Assembly: GCA_028284765.1 (NCBI GenBank)
Contig: JANQRA010000002.1
Location: forward strand, 429,832 to 493,831
DNA from: Acidimicrobiia bacterium
GTDB taxonomy: Bacteria > Actinomycetota > Acidimicrobiia > Spongiisociales > ZC4RG35
Direction: 5' to 3'
Length of the DNA: 64,000 bases
Part shown: in pieces, positions 37,379-47,875 of the stretch
How positions within the stretch are numbered: the stretch's first letter is position 1
How the letters are laid out: each line of letters starts with the position of its first letter
Position numbers and translations under genes: made by a program
Notes under the pieces: generated by a model
Told to the model about the DNA's origin: nothing
Databases searched by the model: none
Seen by the model: the letters and a program-made list of their open reading frames with translations, nothing else

Positions 37379-39843
37379 GTCGTTGCGCCCAGATAGTTGG
37401 CAAGCCTTAGGACGTCGGCAAACACTCCGCCTGCGGTGACATCCGGGCCGGCTCCAGGGCCTTGTACAACCAGCGGATTATCGCTGTACCGCCGGGTGTG
37501 AAACATGACGATGTTGTCGGTGAGTCGGATCCGGGCAAAAGGATGGTCTTGGGTGTACTCCTGCAAGGCAATCCTGCAGCCGTCCGTCGGGTGTATCGAC
37601 CCAACGAATCGGAGGACCTCGCCTCGACTCCGGGTCTCCAGAACACGAGTCGCCATCTCGCCCTCGTAGTCCTTCAGCCGGACCAGAAACTCATCAACCG
37701 ATCCTTCTTCGAGCCCCGGCGGAATCAGGCTTTCAATGGGGACGTCCTCCAGCCCCACCTTCAAGCCCAACTCGCGGGCCAGGATCACCACCTTGCGGGC
37801 GACATCCATACCCGAGAGATCTTCCCGTGGGTCGGGCTCCGTGAAGCCCTGCTGGCGGGCCTCCGCAACGATCTCCGAGAACGGTTTGGTCCCGTCAAAG
37901 CTGTTGAAGAGGTATGACAAGGTCCCGGAAAACACGCCTTCGATGCTGTGGATCTCGTCACCGGTCTGGACGAGGTCGCGGAGAGTCTGGATTATCGGGA
38001 GAGCTGCTCCGACCGTCGTTTCGTAGAAGTAGTGGGCATTCGCCCGGCGGGAAGAGTCGACCAGCTCGGCGTAATAGTCGAGGTCTCCGCTGTTCGCCTT
38101 CTTGTTGGGGGTTACCACGTGGATGCCCCGGCGCAGCCAGCCTGCGTACAGCGAAGCGACGGTGTCACTGGCCGAGCAATCGATGATCGCCGCGTGAGGA
38201 ACGTTGTCGGTGTGCACGTAGTCCGCGAGGAGGCTCAAATCAGTGTCGATGCGGCGAGCGTCGTCGGAGAACGTATCTCGCCAGGATTCAAGACCGATTT
38301 GCTGTTCATCAAGAACCATCCGTGTAGACCCGGCGATGGCCCTGAGACGCAGATCGATCCCGAAGTCATCACGCAGGCGGTCCACACGCTCTGTCATCTG
38401 GTCGAGAAGAGTTCCCCCGACGTGCCCGGGACCGATGAGGCCAATCGAAAGGGTCTGGGACGAGAGGTAGAACCCGGCATGAGCAGCACGCAGCGCTCTC
38501 GCTGCCTGCGACTCGTCGATCACCACGGAGATGTTTCGTTCGGAGGAGCCCTGAGCAATCGCGCGGACGTTGACTCCCGCCCGGGCCAATGACCCAAAGA
38601 ACCTGGCGGCGATTCCGGGTGTGCCGGACATCCCATCGCCCACTGCAGCGAGGATCGTGCAGCCCCGCGTCATATCGAGCTGTTGGATCCGGCCGAATCC
38701 GCGCTCGGCTGCAAAGGCATCCTCGACCAGGCCAAAGGCTGTCTCGGCCTGCGATTCAGGAACGGCGAAACAGATCGAGTGCTCGGAGCTTCCCTGGGAA
38801 ATGAGGATCACGGAGACCCCTCCCGCGCGGAGCGAGCCGAACAACCGCTCGGAGATGCCGGGCACTCCAATCATCGTGGTGCCTTCGAGGTTGAGCAGAG
38901 CGATTCCACCGATGGAGGCGAAACCCTTGACCGGCGTGTCGGCAGTAGATGTGGGCTGAATGCGAGTGCCGGGGTGGTCCGGGTTGAAGGTGTTCCGGAT
39001 CACGACCGGTGTCTGGGTCCGAATGGCTGGCGTCATCGTCGCCGGATGGATCACGTTTGCGCCGAAGTAGGCCAGTTCCATCGCTTCGTTGAAGGACAGC
39101 TCGTTGAGTGTGCGCGGTTCTTGAACAAGGCTGGGGTCCGCTGTCATCACACCGTCGACATCCGTCCAAATACAAACCTCATCGGCGTCAAGCAGAGCTC
39201 CGAAGATCGACGCCGAATAGTCACTTCCGTTGCGCCCGAGGGTGGTGGGTGCGCCTGATGGGTCACTTGCAATGAAGCCCGTGATCACGACGGTCCCCTC
39301 GCCGTGTTCCGTGAGCCAATCGGACAACCTGTCGTCGGATGTGGACCAGTCGACCACCGGCGCCACGTCTGCTGGCGCAACGACCAGGACGTCACGAGCG
39401 TCGAGGAAGGCCGCTTCGCGGCCCCGAGACTCGAGAAGCGTTGACAGAAGACGCGCCGACCAAATCTCTCCGTACCCAGCAACCGTTCCGGTAGCTGAGT
39501 CGGACGCTTTGCCCATCACGGACGACGCTCTGAGGACGTCGGCGATGTCTACCAGGTCCTGTTCGACTCCTGCGATCAACTCAGCCGAATCATCGCCGAG
39601 TACCTCTTGGACCAGCTCTATCTGCGACGCCCGAATCTCCTCCAACGCATCGAAATACGTTCCATCACGTTGTCCGGCGAGAGTGGCCGATTCGATCAGC
39701 CGATCCGTCATGCCCGCGGTGGCCGACACGACAACTGCGGATCGCTCCTCAGAACGGCCCTCGACAATTTCGGCAACCGCCTTGTAGGCGGCAGCGTCGC
39801 GGAGGCTCGTCCCACCGAACTTGTGCGCAACCCACGAGGTCAT
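37375..39843 (-). CDS. thrA: Bifunctional aspartokinase / homoserine dehydrogenase
   Basis: An 822-residue fusion matching the size of enterobacterial ThrA. The aspartokinase domain (residues 1-290) starts with HKFGGTSL and includes GRNGSDYSAS. Two ACT-type regulatory units occupy about 310-460. Homoserine dehydrogenase follows from about 467 (GLIGPGHVGGTLLDQ, TPNKKANSGD, EGVFSGTLSYLFN). It catalyses the first and third steps from aspartate and should be feedback-controlled by threonine. Actinobacteria usually carry separate lysC and hom, so the fusion is notable. It opens the operon with thrC. Confidence 0.95.
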   Translation of the reverse strand: MTSWVAHKFGGTSLRDAAAYKAVAEIVEGRSEERSAVVVSATAGMTDRLIESATLAGQRDGTYFDALEEIRASQIELVQEVLGDDSAELIAGVEQDLVDIADVLRASSVMGKASDSATGTVAGYGEIWSARLLSTLLESRGREAAFLDARDVLVVAPADVAPVVDWSTSDDRLSDWLTEHGEGTVVITGFIASDPSGAPTTLGRNGSDYSASIFGALLDADEVCIWTDVDGVMTADPSLVQEPRTLNELSFNEAMELAYFGANVIHPATMTPAIRTQTPVVIRNTFNPDHPGTRIQPTSTADTPVKGFASIGGIALLNLEGTTMIGVPGISERLFGSLRAGGVSVILISQGSSEHSICFAVPESQAETAFGLVEDAFAAERGFGRIQQLDMTRGCTILAAVGDGMSGTPGIAARFFGSLARAGVNVRAIAQGSSERNISVVIDESQAARALRAAHAGFYLSSQTLSIGLIGPGHVGGTLLDQMTERVDRLRDDFGIDLRLRAIAGSTRMVLDEQQIGLESWRDTFSDDARRIDTDLSLLADYVHTDNVPHAAIIDCSASDTVASLYAGWLRRGIHVVTPNKKANSGDLDYYAELVDSSRRANAHYFYETTVGAALPIIQTLRDLVQTGDEIHSIEGVFSGTLSYLFNSFDGTKPFSEIVAEARQQGFTEPDPREDLSGMDVARKVVILARELGLKVGLEDVPIESLIPPGLEEGSVDEFLVRLKDYEGEMATRVLETRSRGEVLRFVGSIHPTDGCRIALQEYTQDHPFARIRLTDNIVMFHTRRYSDNPLVVQGPGAGPDVTAGGVFADVLRLANYLGATT

Positions 39844-39888
39844 CGACCGAGGCTAGATATCAAGCGACCCGTTGAAAAAAGGAGAAGC

Positions 39889-41046
39889 TCAGGTCGTGTA
39901 CTCGGCGTTGATTTTCACATAGTCGTATGTGAGATCCGTCGACGAGTAGGACGCCAAGGAGTCTCCGAGACCAAGGCTGAGGTCAATCGAGAGCACGGCA
40001 GGACTCATATCCGGTTCGTACCCTGTCGGGCGACCTTCTGCGAACACCTTCGTCCCATTGAATGAGATCGTCATCTCATCGACATCGACAAGGGCGAAGC
40101 TACCTCCAACCGGAGCCGCTCCGGCTGCGGCGACTACCCGTCCCCAGTTTGGATCACGTCCAAAGGCGGCGGTCTTGACCAGAGATGAGGTTGCCACCCG
40201 CTCGGCCACGCTTCGCGCCTCGTGATCATTCAGGCCACCCGACACTTGGACGTCAATGATCACCGTTGCGCCCTCGCCGTCGGCCACTATCTGCTGCGAT
40301 AGGTCGGCAGCGACCTCACAAATCGCTTCCCTTACCGTCGCTGGATCACCGGGACCATCTGTTGCGCCGTTGGCCACCAGGATCACGGCATCGTTCGTAG
40401 AACACTCACCATCAACCGAGATCTTGTTGAAGCTCTCATCAACAGCTTCGGCGAGTACCTCCGCTGCAGCCTGAGGAGACAGAGAGGCGTCGGTGGTGAT
40501 GACAGCCAACATCGTTGCGAGCTTCGGATGAATCATCCCGGCTCCCTTAGCCATACCGCCGACGGTTATGCCCGACCTGGACACGACCTTCGTCTTGGTT
40601 CGTGTGTCGGTCGTGAGGATCGCTCCAGCGGCTGCGGCACCTCCCTCAGGGCTAAGACTCGACGCGAGCGTCGGGAGACCGGCACGTATTTTCGATAGCG
40701 GAAGCGGTGCGCCGATCAGACCGGTCGACAGAACAACGACCTCCTCCGTCGTTATTGAAAGAAGCCGAGCGGTGTCGGCAGCGGTGGCCATTGCATCCAA
40801 CTCACCACGTGCGCCTGTGGCTGCGTTGGCAACACCCGAATTGATGACAACAGCTTGTGGCTGTGCAGCCTCCAGGTGCCTCATGCTCACGACCACGGGC
40901 GCCGCTCTCACCTGGTTGGTGGTGAACATGCCCGCCCCGGTTGCCGGCGTCAGAGACCTCACCATCGCCAAGTCTGGAACCTGGCGTCTCCGGATCCCTG
41001 CCGCCATAGCGGACGCCACAAATCCCTTTGGGGCCGTTACCGACAT
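39889..41046 (-). CDS. argJ: Arginine biosynthesis bifunctional protein ArgJ
   Basis: A 385-residue ornithine acetyltransferase that recycles acetyl groups between acetylornithine and glutamate, and possibly has NAGS activity. The self-cleavage region is KGAGMIHPKLATMLAVITTDA (about residues 167-187; Thr nucleophile in LATML). The catalytic end SNDPNWGRV-type appears as FGRDPNWGRVVAAAGA. It is divergent from carA with an ARG box in the 62-bp gap, and lies outside the usual argCJBD order. Confidence 0.95.
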   Translation of the reverse strand: MSVTAPKGFVASAMAAGIRRRQVPDLAMVRSLTPATGAGMFTTNQVRAAPVVVSMRHLEAAQPQAVVINSGVANAATGARGELDAMATAADTARLLSITTEEVVVLSTGLIGAPLPLSKIRAGLPTLASSLSPEGGAAAAGAILTTDTRTKTKVVSRSGITVGGMAKGAGMIHPKLATMLAVITTDASLSPQAAAEVLAEAVDESFNKISVDGECSTNDAVILVANGATDGPGDPATVREAICEVAADLSQQIVADGEGATVIIDVQVSGGLNDHEARSVAERVATSSLVKTAAFGRDPNWGRVVAAAGAAPVGGSFALVDVDEMTISFNGTKVFAEGRPTGYEPDMSPAVLSIDLSLGLGDSLASYSSTDLTYDYVKINAEYTT

Positions 41047-41087
41047 TCCACCTCGCCCCGGTTTGTGTGTATGCGATCATACTGGAT

Positions 41088-41110
41088 AACATGCATTCTG
41101 ACTGCATAAT
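41088..41110. promoter_or_regulatory. ARG box (ArgR operator) at argJ/carA
   Basis: A 23-bp element, AACATGCATTCTGACTGCAT followed by AAT, is 20/23 identical to the one before argF. It resembles actinobacterial ARG boxes (recalled form ATGCAT...TGCATA). Its last two bases are the first two of the carA ATG, so bound ArgR would cover the start of both carA and the argJ promoter. Confidence 0.8.
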
Positions 41111-42176
41111 GGCATATCTGGTTCTCGAAGACGAAACGGTCTACACCGGCACCATGACAGGTGCACCGGGCGTGGCATCGGGCGAGCTCTGTTTCACAAC
41201 GTCGATAACCGGGTACCAGGAGGCAGTGACCGACCCGAGCTACCAGGGCCAGGTCCTGGTCTTCAGCTATCCGCTGATCGGGAACTACGGGGTGGACGAC
41301 CGCCTGTCCGAGTCAGCACAAACCCACACGCGGGCAGCGGTGATGCGCCAAGCCAGGCCGGCTTGGTCGGAATGGCTATACACCAGAAGTGTCGTGGCGC
41401 TGACCGAAGTGGATACGAGACAGTTGGTGAGACACATACGTGATTCAGGTGCCATGCGATGCGCAGTGGGTGCGGAGGATCCGTCAGCCCTCCTCGACGT
41501 CGCCCTGAATGAGCCACACATCGACTTCGAGCGGGCACAGCTCGAGCCCGGACTTGCGATGCCACCGCTCGCATTGCAGGTGTCGACCCAAGAAGTACTC
41601 CGGTTTGGGTCCGGCCCGAGGGTCGTCCTGCTCGATCTAGGCACGAAGCGATCGGTCATCAAAGGTCTCATGGACCAAGGACTCGAGGTGGTCCTGGTTC
41701 CTGCCCATTTCGATGCGGAAGCGATCAAGAGCCTGAATCCGAGCGCTGTGCTCATCGGCAACGGGCCCGGAGATCCTGCGCAGCTGGTCGAGCAGATCGA
41801 AACTGTCAGGTCCCTTTTAGGCGCAGTCCCATTGTTTGGCATCTGCCTCGGCCATCAGCTACTCGCACATGCACTCGGCATGCGGACCTTCAAACTCCTA
41901 TTCGGCCACAGAGGCGCCAACCATCCGGTCCGCGATACACGCTCAGGTCGAGTTCTGGTGACTTCCCAAAACCATGGCTTTGCAGTCGAGCCCGGTGACT
42001 CGGCGGAGATCAGCATGATCTCCCTCAATGACGGAACAGTCGAGGGCCTTGCCGGGGAAGGGTTCTCGAGCGTGCAGTTCCACCCCGAAGCTTCGCCAGG
42101 CCCAAGCGACGCATCGTGGTTCTTCGAAGAGATAGGTGACACGTGCCGAAGCGCACTGATATCCACAGCGTCCTGA
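41109..42176 (+). CDS. carA: Carbamoyl-phosphate synthase small subunit
   Basis: A 355-residue glutaminase subunit. The N-terminal domain has [14 protein letters not shown] and the C-terminal class I amidotransferase has the nucleophilic Cys in [15 protein letters not shown] and the His/Glu pair in [14 protein letters not shown] 41109 starts the conserved LVLEDE segment; there is no Shine-Dalgarno, so the mRNA is probably leaderless. It overlaps carB by 34 nt. Confidence 0.96.
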   Translation: MAYLVLEDETVYTGTMTGAPGVASGELCFTTSITGYQEAVTDPSYQGQVLVFSYPLIGNYGVDDRLSESAQTHTRAAVMRQARPAWSEWLYTRSVVALTEVDTRQLVRHIRDSGAMRCAVGAEDPSALLDVALNEPHIDFERAQLEPGLAMPPLALQVSTQEVLRFGSGPRVVLLDLGTKRSVIKGLMDQGLEVVLVPAHFDAEAIKSLNPSAVLIGNGPGDPAQLVEQIETVRSLLGAVPLFGICLGHQLLAHALGMRTFKLLFGHRGANHPVRDTRSGRVLVTSQNHGFAVEPGDSAEISMISLNDGTVEGLAGEGFSSVQFHPEASPGPSDASWFFEEIGDTCRSALISTAS

Positions 42177-44788
42177 TCATCGGCTCAGGGCCAATTGTGA
42201 TCGGCCAAGCCTGCGAATTCGATTACTCGGGCTCTCAAGCATGTCGCGCGCTGAAGAACCTCGGATATCGAGTAGTGCTCGTCAACTCGAACCCAGTGAC
42301 CATCATGACCGATCCGGAGTGGGCAGACGCCACCTACATCGAGCCTCTGGATCTGGAAGCCCTGACCGCCGTGATCGAAAAGGAGCGGCCCGACGCACTC
42401 CTTCCAACCCTGGGCGGACAAACGGCTCTCAATCTTGCGATCGAGCTTGACGAGGCAGGCGTTCTCGAGAAGTACTCGGTTGAGTTGATCGGTGCAAGCG
42501 TCGAAGCGATTCAAAGGGCTGAGGACAGACAACGCTTCCGCGAGTTGATGGCTGAAGTCGGCGTTCCAGTACTCGAGGGCGTCGTTGTGAGCGATGTGAG
42601 CCAGCTGTCGAGGGGAACGGCGCCCTCTGTCGTTCGACCCGCCTTCACACTAGGAGGCGCTGGTGGTGGGCATGCCGACACCGACGAGCAGCTCGAAGAG
42701 TTGGTGGCAAGAGGCATCGAGGCCAGCCCGATAGGAGAAGTCCTTGTCGAGGAGTCCGTCAAGGGCTGGTCGGAATTCGAGCTCGAGGTGATGTGTGATT
42801 CCGCTGGTTCGTGCATCGTCGTCTGCTGTATTGAGAACATCGACCCGACTGGAGTCCACACTGGGGACTCGTGGACAGTCGCACCACAGCAGACGCTGAG
42901 CGACCCCGAATATCAGCGCATGAGGGACGCCGCATTCACATGCGTCAGGGCGGTTGGAGTCGCCACCGGTGGGGCGAACGTCCAGTTCGCCTACAACCAC
43001 GGGACACGGGAGCTCAGGATCATCGAAATGAACCCCCGTGCATCGCGATCCTCAGCACTCGCCTCGAAAGCAACGGGATACCCAATCGCGAAGCTCGCTG
43101 CTCTACTCGCTGTTGGGCTCACCCTCGAGGAGCTGCCCAACGACATCACGCAGATGACCACCGCCGCCTTCGAGCCGACTCTCGACTACGTGGCAGTCAA
43201 GGCCCCTCGTTTCGACTTCGCCAAGTTTGGAGTGGACGAACCTGAGCTGGGCACTCAGATGCAGGCAGTGGGCGAAACTCTCGGCTTGGGAAGGACCTTT
43301 CCCGAAGCTCTACTCAAGGCTTGGGAGGGCCTGGAGGGAGACGCCGAGCTCCCAGCCTTCAGCGATGCTCATCCCTACTTCCTCGAGGAGCTGGCGTCGA
43401 TTGCGGCGGCCAAGGCCGAACTCGGGAGCACCCGGGATATCAACAAAGCGAAGCGGTTCGGGCTCACTGATTCTCAGATCGCGGAGGTTCTCGCACTGAC
43501 CGAACACGAGGTGCGATCCGCGAAGCGCAGCCCCAACCGGCTGTCCGTCGACTCGTGTGCCGCCGAATTCGAAGCGACTACCCCGTACTACTACCTGTCT
43601 TACGAGGGCTCGCCTACGACAGAGACGACCCGTCCAGTCCTGATAATCGGCTCGGGGCCAAACCGGATCGGTCAAGGAATCGAGTTCGACTATTCCTGCG
43701 TTCGCGCCGCACACGCCTTCAAGGAGATGGGACACGAAGTCGTCCTGGTCAACTCCAACCCGGAGACCGTGTCGACGGACTACGACACCAGCGACCGTCT
43801 CTACATCGAGCCACTAACGGCGGAGCGCATTCTCGACATATGCGCCATCGAACAGCCAGCCGGAGTCGTCGTCGGTCTCGGCGGCCAAACTCCACTCCGC
43901 GTGGCGGCTGTGTTGGCCGCATCTGGTATCCCGTTGATCGGGCCCACGCTCGAGGCGATCGATCTGTGTGAGGATCGCACACGTTTCGCAGCCCTCCTCG
44001 GGGAACTCGGCATCGAGTCTCCAAATTGGGGAAGAGCTGACACGACGACGGACGCCCGTGCCGTTGCCGAGGAGATCGGCTATCCGGTCATTGTCCGACC
44101 TGACTATGTCCTGGGCGGACAGGGCATGGTCGTGGCGCGCAAAGCAGCGGATATCACCGTCACAGGACCGGTGCTGATCGACGAGTACCTCGAAGGAGCT
44201 ATCGAGTTCGACGTCGAGATCCTCACTGATGGCATCAGGGCGTGGGTTGCAGGAATCCTCGAGCACATCGAAGAAGCCGGGACGCACTCCGGTGACTCAG
44301 CATGTGTGATCCCGGGACCGTCGGTCACCCCCGAGCTTCGCGACCACATCGAGTGGATCGCGCAGGAGCTTGCAGGAGCTCTAGAAATGAGCGGTCCTCT
44401 CAACCTCCAGATCGCGTTGCACAATGGAAAGGTCGTTGTCTTGGAGGCAAATCCGCGAGCGTCGCGGACACTTCCCTTCGTCGCCAAGGCACTCGGGCTC
44501 CCAATCGTCGACTGGGCATGTCAGTTGATGTTGGGCAAGAAGATCGCCGAGCTTGGCCTGCCTCGTCGGCCCCAACCCACACGGGTCTGGGCAAAGCAGC
44601 CGGTCTTCCCTACCGACCGATTCCCCGGCGCCGACGTTCGCGGACCGGAGATGCGGTCGATCGGGGAAGTCATGGCCGGTGGTGCGACACCCGGCGCGGC
44701 ATACGCTCGAGCCCTTCGCGCTGCCGGTCTGTCGAGCATGCCAGGCCCGATCGGTCCCACGCTGCAGAGTCTTGGAGTGTCACCTTGA
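42143..44788 (+). CDS. carB: Carbamoyl-phosphate synthase large subunit lacking the allosteric domain
   Basis: The 881-residue chain contains both ATP-grasp synthetase halves, each opening with [12 protein letters not shown] or [12 protein letters not shown] (residues about 11 and 499) and each with HTGDS and a P-R-A-S-R metal loop. The chain ends shortly after [11 protein letters not shown], just where other CarB proteins enter the MGS-like allosteric domain (about 140 residues). The oligomerisation region between the halves is also about 50-60 residues short. Neither an internal stop nor a shifted frame encoding the missing part was found, and argC starts at the stop codon. It should synthesise carbamoyl phosphate without UMP/ornithine/IMP control. 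Confidence 0.93.
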   Translation: MPKRTDIHSVLIIGSGPIVIGQACEFDYSGSQACRALKNLGYRVVLVNSNPVTIMTDPEWADATYIEPLDLEALTAVIEKERPDALLPTLGGQTALNLAIELDEAGVLEKYSVELIGASVEAIQRAEDRQRFRELMAEVGVPVLEGVVVSDVSQLSRGTAPSVVRPAFTLGGAGGGHADTDEQLEELVARGIEASPIGEVLVEESVKGWSEFELEVMCDSAGSCIVVCCIENIDPTGVHTGDSWTVAPQQTLSDPEYQRMRDAAFTCVRAVGVATGGANVQFAYNHGTRELRIIEMNPRASRSSALASKATGYPIAKLAALLAVGLTLEELPNDITQMTTAAFEPTLDYVAVKAPRFDFAKFGVDEPELGTQMQAVGETLGLGRTFPEALLKAWEGLEGDAELPAFSDAHPYFLEELASIAAAKAELGSTRDINKAKRFGLTDSQIAEVLALTEHEVRSAKRSPNRLSVDSCAAEFEATTPYYYLSYEGSPTTETTRPVLIIGSGPNRIGQGIEFDYSCVRAAHAFKEMGHEVVLVNSNPETVSTDYDTSDRLYIEPLTAERILDICAIEQPAGVVVGLGGQTPLRVAAVLAASGIPLIGPTLEAIDLCEDRTRFAALLGELGIESPNWGRADTTTDARAVAEEIGYPVIVRPDYVLGGQGMVVARKAADITVTGPVLIDEYLEGAIEFDVEILTDGIRAWVAGILEHIEEAGTHSGDSACVIPGPSVTPELRDHIEWIAQELAGALEMSGPLNLQIALHNGKVVVLEANPRASRTLPFVAKALGLPIVDWACQLMLGKKIAELGLPRRPQPTRVWAKQPVFPTDRFPGADVRGPEMRSIGEVMAGGATPGAAYARALRAAGLSSMPGPIGPTLQSLGVSP

Positions 44789-45816
44789 GCCCGGCCAGAG
44801 TCGGTGTTGTCGGTGCCTCCGGATATGCAGGCGCGGAGTTGATGAGACTGTTGTCTTCCCACCCGGGAGCCGACGTCGTATTCGCATCGGGCTCCAGTTC
44901 TGCGGGACAGAAGATCGCCGATCTCTACCCGAGCCTCTCAGGCGTGTTTCCCGACCTCAGGTTGAGGCAACACCAAGACCTTCCAACCGGGCTCGACGCA
45001 GTGTTTCTCGCACTCCCCCATGGGGCCTCACAGAAGCTGGTCCGGAGTATCGACAGCCCAGCGCTGATCGACCTCGGCGCCGACTTCCGATTCACCGATG
45101 TCGCGACCTATGAGGACTGGTACGGCGGCGCCCATCAAGCCCCCGACCTGAACGAAAGCTTCGCATATGGGCTGGTTGAGCTGTTCCGAGACGAGATTGC
45201 CCGAGCGAATGCTGTCTCAGTGCCGGGGTGTTATCCGACCGCATCGGTCCTGACGATGGCCCCCCTACTCGCTGCCGAGCTAGTCGAGCCCTCATCCGTC
45301 GTGGTCAACGCGATCAGCGGTGTTTCAGGGGCCGGCCGAGATCCGAAGCCGACCACCATCTTCGGGGCGGTTGCCGAAAACGTCGCCGCATACGCCGTAT
45401 CCGCTCACCGACACACGCCGGAGATGGAAGAGATACTCGGGAGGCTCGCCGTTCAGGACGTCAGCCTCATTTTCACGCCCCACCTGGCTCCAATGAATCG
45501 CGGGATCCTGGCGACCTGCTACATGCGCCCGACCGGTTCCGAAACGGAAGAGGATCTTCTCGATGCCATGGCAACCGCCTACAAAGGCGAGCACTTCGTC
45601 TCAGTGACTGAGGGACTGCCGTCCACGAAGGCGACACAAGGCTCCAATTCGATCCATATGACGGTTCGAAAGGATCAACGAACTGGATGGGTTGTTGCCA
45701 TCGGCGCCCTGGACAACCTCGGCAAAGGTGCCGCCGGTCAGGCAGTGCAGTGCGCAAATGTGATGTTGGGACTCGAGGAGACAACTGGCCTCGCAACTAC
45801 AGGGGTGTATCCGTGA
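44785..45816 (+). CDS. argC: N-acetyl-gamma-glutamyl-phosphate reductase
   Basis: A 343-residue NADPH-dependent enzyme of arginine synthesis. [18 protein letters not shown] is the Rossmann start, the nucleophilic Cys is in [12 protein letters not shown], and HRHTPEMEE is conserved. The TTG at 44785 overlaps the carB stop (TTGA) and follows GGAG by 7 nt. Confidence 0.94.
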   Translation: MSPARVGVVGASGYAGAELMRLLSSHPGADVVFASGSSSAGQKIADLYPSLSGVFPDLRLRQHQDLPTGLDAVFLALPHGASQKLVRSIDSPALIDLGADFRFTDVATYEDWYGGAHQAPDLNESFAYGLVELFRDEIARANAVSVPGCYPTASVLTMAPLLAAELVEPSSVVVNAISGVSGAGRDPKPTTIFGAVAENVAAYAVSAHRHTPEMEEILGRLAVQDVSLIFTPHLAPMNRGILATCYMRPTGSETEEDLLDAMATAYKGEHFVSVTEGLPSTKATQGSNSIHMTVRKDQRTGWVVAIGALDNLGKGAAGQAVQCANVMLGLEETTGLATTGVYP

Positions 45817-46709
45817 GTCTCGACCTGTTCGCGAAGGGTCTCTCCGACCCCACGATGAGAGCGTCAGTCCTGGCCGAAGCGGTGCCATACGTCGCTCGGT
45901 TCCGGGGCAAGAAGATAGTCGTGAAGGCTGGTGGCCACTCGCTGACCGACCCGAAGGTGACCGAAGACTTCATTTCGGACGTCTTCCTGATGCACACGCT
46001 GGGCATGAAGCCTGTGGTCGTCCATGGCGGTGGGCCCCAAATCACGGAATGGTTGACAAAGCTCGGTCTTGGGGCCGAGTTCAAGAATGGCCATCGAGTG
46101 ACGGACGCTGCGTCCTTGGAGGTCACTCGGATGGTCTTGGTTGGCAAGGTCAACAGGGACATCGTCTCAGGGATCAACAAACATGCACCGGTGGCCCTCG
46201 GGATCTCGGGTGAGGACGTCGGTCTGCTCACGGTCGTCCAGCGAGACCCGGAGCTCGGGTTCGTCGGAGACATCACTGAAGTGAATGCGTCGCTAATCGA
46301 TCGGCTCCTAGCCGAGGGTCTCATCCCGGTGGTAGCCACCATCGGGTCAGATCGAACTGGCCAATCCTGGAACATCAATGCCGACCTCGGAGCCTCGGCC
46401 CTCGCCGCCGCCGTCGGTGCTCACAAGCTGATCTACCTAACGGACGTGCCGGGGATATTCCGAGATCTCAGCAATCCAACCTCTCTCATCAGCCAGACGT
46501 CTCCGGAGGAGTTGGAGGCGATCATCGCCGACGGGAGCATCTCGACGGGGATGCTTCCCAAAGCCGAGGGAAGCTTGCGGGCCGTGCGCCAAGGCGTGAT
46601 GTCGGCACACATAGTCGACGGCTCATTGCCTCACGCCCTCCTCGTCGAGCTCCTCACCGACGCCGGCGTCGGAACGATGATCTCCCAACTGAAAGAAGAC
46701 AACCCATGA
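45813..46709 (+). CDS. argB: N-acetylglutamate kinase
   Basis: A 298-residue amino-acid kinase. The ATP/substrate loops are KAGGHSL (normally KYGGNAM) and VHGGGPQI, with NINADLGASALAAAVGA and GTSISTGMLPKAEGSLRAV-like ADGSISTGMLPK near the end. The N-terminal helix before the kinase core, a mark of arginine-sensitive hexameric enzymes, is present. GTG start overlaps the argC stop. Confidence 0.94.
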   Translation: MSLDLFAKGLSDPTMRASVLAEAVPYVARFRGKKIVVKAGGHSLTDPKVTEDFISDVFLMHTLGMKPVVVHGGGPQITEWLTKLGLGAEFKNGHRVTDAASLEVTRMVLVGKVNRDIVSGINKHAPVALGISGEDVGLLTVVQRDPELGFVGDITEVNASLIDRLLAEGLIPVVATIGSDRTGQSWNINADLGASALAAAVGAHKLIYLTDVPGIFRDLSNPTSLISQTSPEELEAIIADGSISTGMLPKAEGSLRAVRQGVMSAHIVDGSLPHALLVELLTDAGVGTMISQLKEDNP

Positions 46710-47875
46710 CCACAGCCCCGACGTTCAGCTCCGTGGATGCCAGTCGTCTCATGGGAACGTACCCGTCACAGCCCGTGCGTTTCGTCAAAGGCCGAGGCAC
46801 CGAGCTATTCGACGACCAGGGCAAGCGCTATCTGGACTTCCTATCCGGTCTTGCCGTGACGAGCATCGGACACTCTCATCCCGCTGTCGCCAGAGCCATC
46901 GCGACCCAGGCGGAGAGACTCACGCATGTCTCCAACCTCTTCGCCACAGAACCCGGCGAGAAGCTCTCGGTGATGATCGACGACTTGATCGGAGGTGGTG
47001 GCCAGGTCTTCTTCTGCAACTCCGGCGCGGAAGCGAACGAGGCTGCCTTGAAGCTCGCACGCAAGTGGGGAGGGCCCGGGAGGTACGTCGTCATCACCGC
47101 CGACCGCTCTTTCCATGGACGCACTCTGGCAACCCTCCACGCAACCGGGCAGCCCGAGAAGCACGCTGCGTTCGAGCCACTGCCAACGGGATTCCGACAT
47201 GTCGCCTGGGACGACATCGGTGCCTTCGAAGAAGCCATCAGCGAAGAGGTCGCTGGAGTTCTCATCGAGCCGGTCCAAGGAGAAGGCGGGGTGCGTGTGC
47301 CGTCAGACGGGTACCTGCATTTGGTCCAAGAGCTGTGCCGGGAGCACGGAATCCTGTTCATGGTCGACGAGGTACAGACCGGCTTCGGCCGAACAGGTGA
47401 TTGGTTTGGCTTCATGCATCACGACGTAAAGCCCGACGTCGTGACAATGGCGAAGGCCCTCGGCAACGGGATGCCGATCGGGGCGATGTGGGCGCGCGAG
47501 GGTGTCGCCTCGACTTTCGCGCCGGGAGACCACGCCACGACGTTCGGTGGACAGCCGCTAGCGGCCGCAGCTGCTATCAGTGTGTTGGAGGTCATGACAG
47601 CGATCAACGCCCCGCAAAAGGCGACCGATTCCGGTGCGCTCCTCCACCAAGGTCTCATGAAGATCCCGGCGGTGGTGTCCATCCGGGGACTTGGTCTGCT
47701 ACTTGCCGCCGAGCTGGCGGAGCCGAAGGCAAAGGACGCTGCCAGGGCCGCCCTAGAAGCAGGTCTCGTAGTCAATGCGGTGACGGATTCGGCCTTGCGC
47801 CTCGCTCCGCCACTCAACGTCACACGGTCTGAAGTCGAAGAAGCGATCGAGATCCTGAGACAGGTTTTAGGCTAG
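46706..47875 (+). CDS. argD: Acetylornithine aminotransferase
   Basis: A 389-residue class III PLP transaminase. FCNSGAEANEAALKLAR, GEGGVRVPS, VDEVQTGFGRTG and the PLP lysine in VTMAKALGNGMPIGAM are visible, with ATTFGGQPLA from the partner subunit. ATGA overlap with argB; its TAG shares CTAG with the convergent argR stop. Confidence 0.95.
   Translation: MTTAPTFSSVDASRLMGTYPSQPVRFVKGRGTELFDDQGKRYLDFLSGLAVTSIGHSHPAVARAIATQAERLTHVSNLFATEPGEKLSVMIDDLIGGGGQVFFCNSGAEANEAALKLARKWGGPGRYVVITADRSFHGRTLATLHATGQPEKHAAFEPLPTGFRHVAWDDIGAFEEAISEEVAGVLIEPVQGEGGVRVPSDGYLHLVQELCREHGILFMVDEVQTGFGRTGDWFGFMHHDVKPDVVTMAKALGNGMPIGAMWAREGVASTFAPGDHATTFGGQPLAAAAAISVLEVMTAINAPQKATDSGALLHQGLMKIPAVVSIRGLGLLLAAELAEPKAKDAARAALEAGLVVNAVTDSALRLAPPLNVTRSEVEEAIEILRQVLG

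Noticed and set aside
44302-44784. A frameshifted continuation of carB or a hidden MGS domain in the frame upstream of argC
   Set aside because: That frame runs inside the second ATP-grasp half and has no MGS-like motif; argC begins exactly at the carB stop with a good Shine-Dalgarno.
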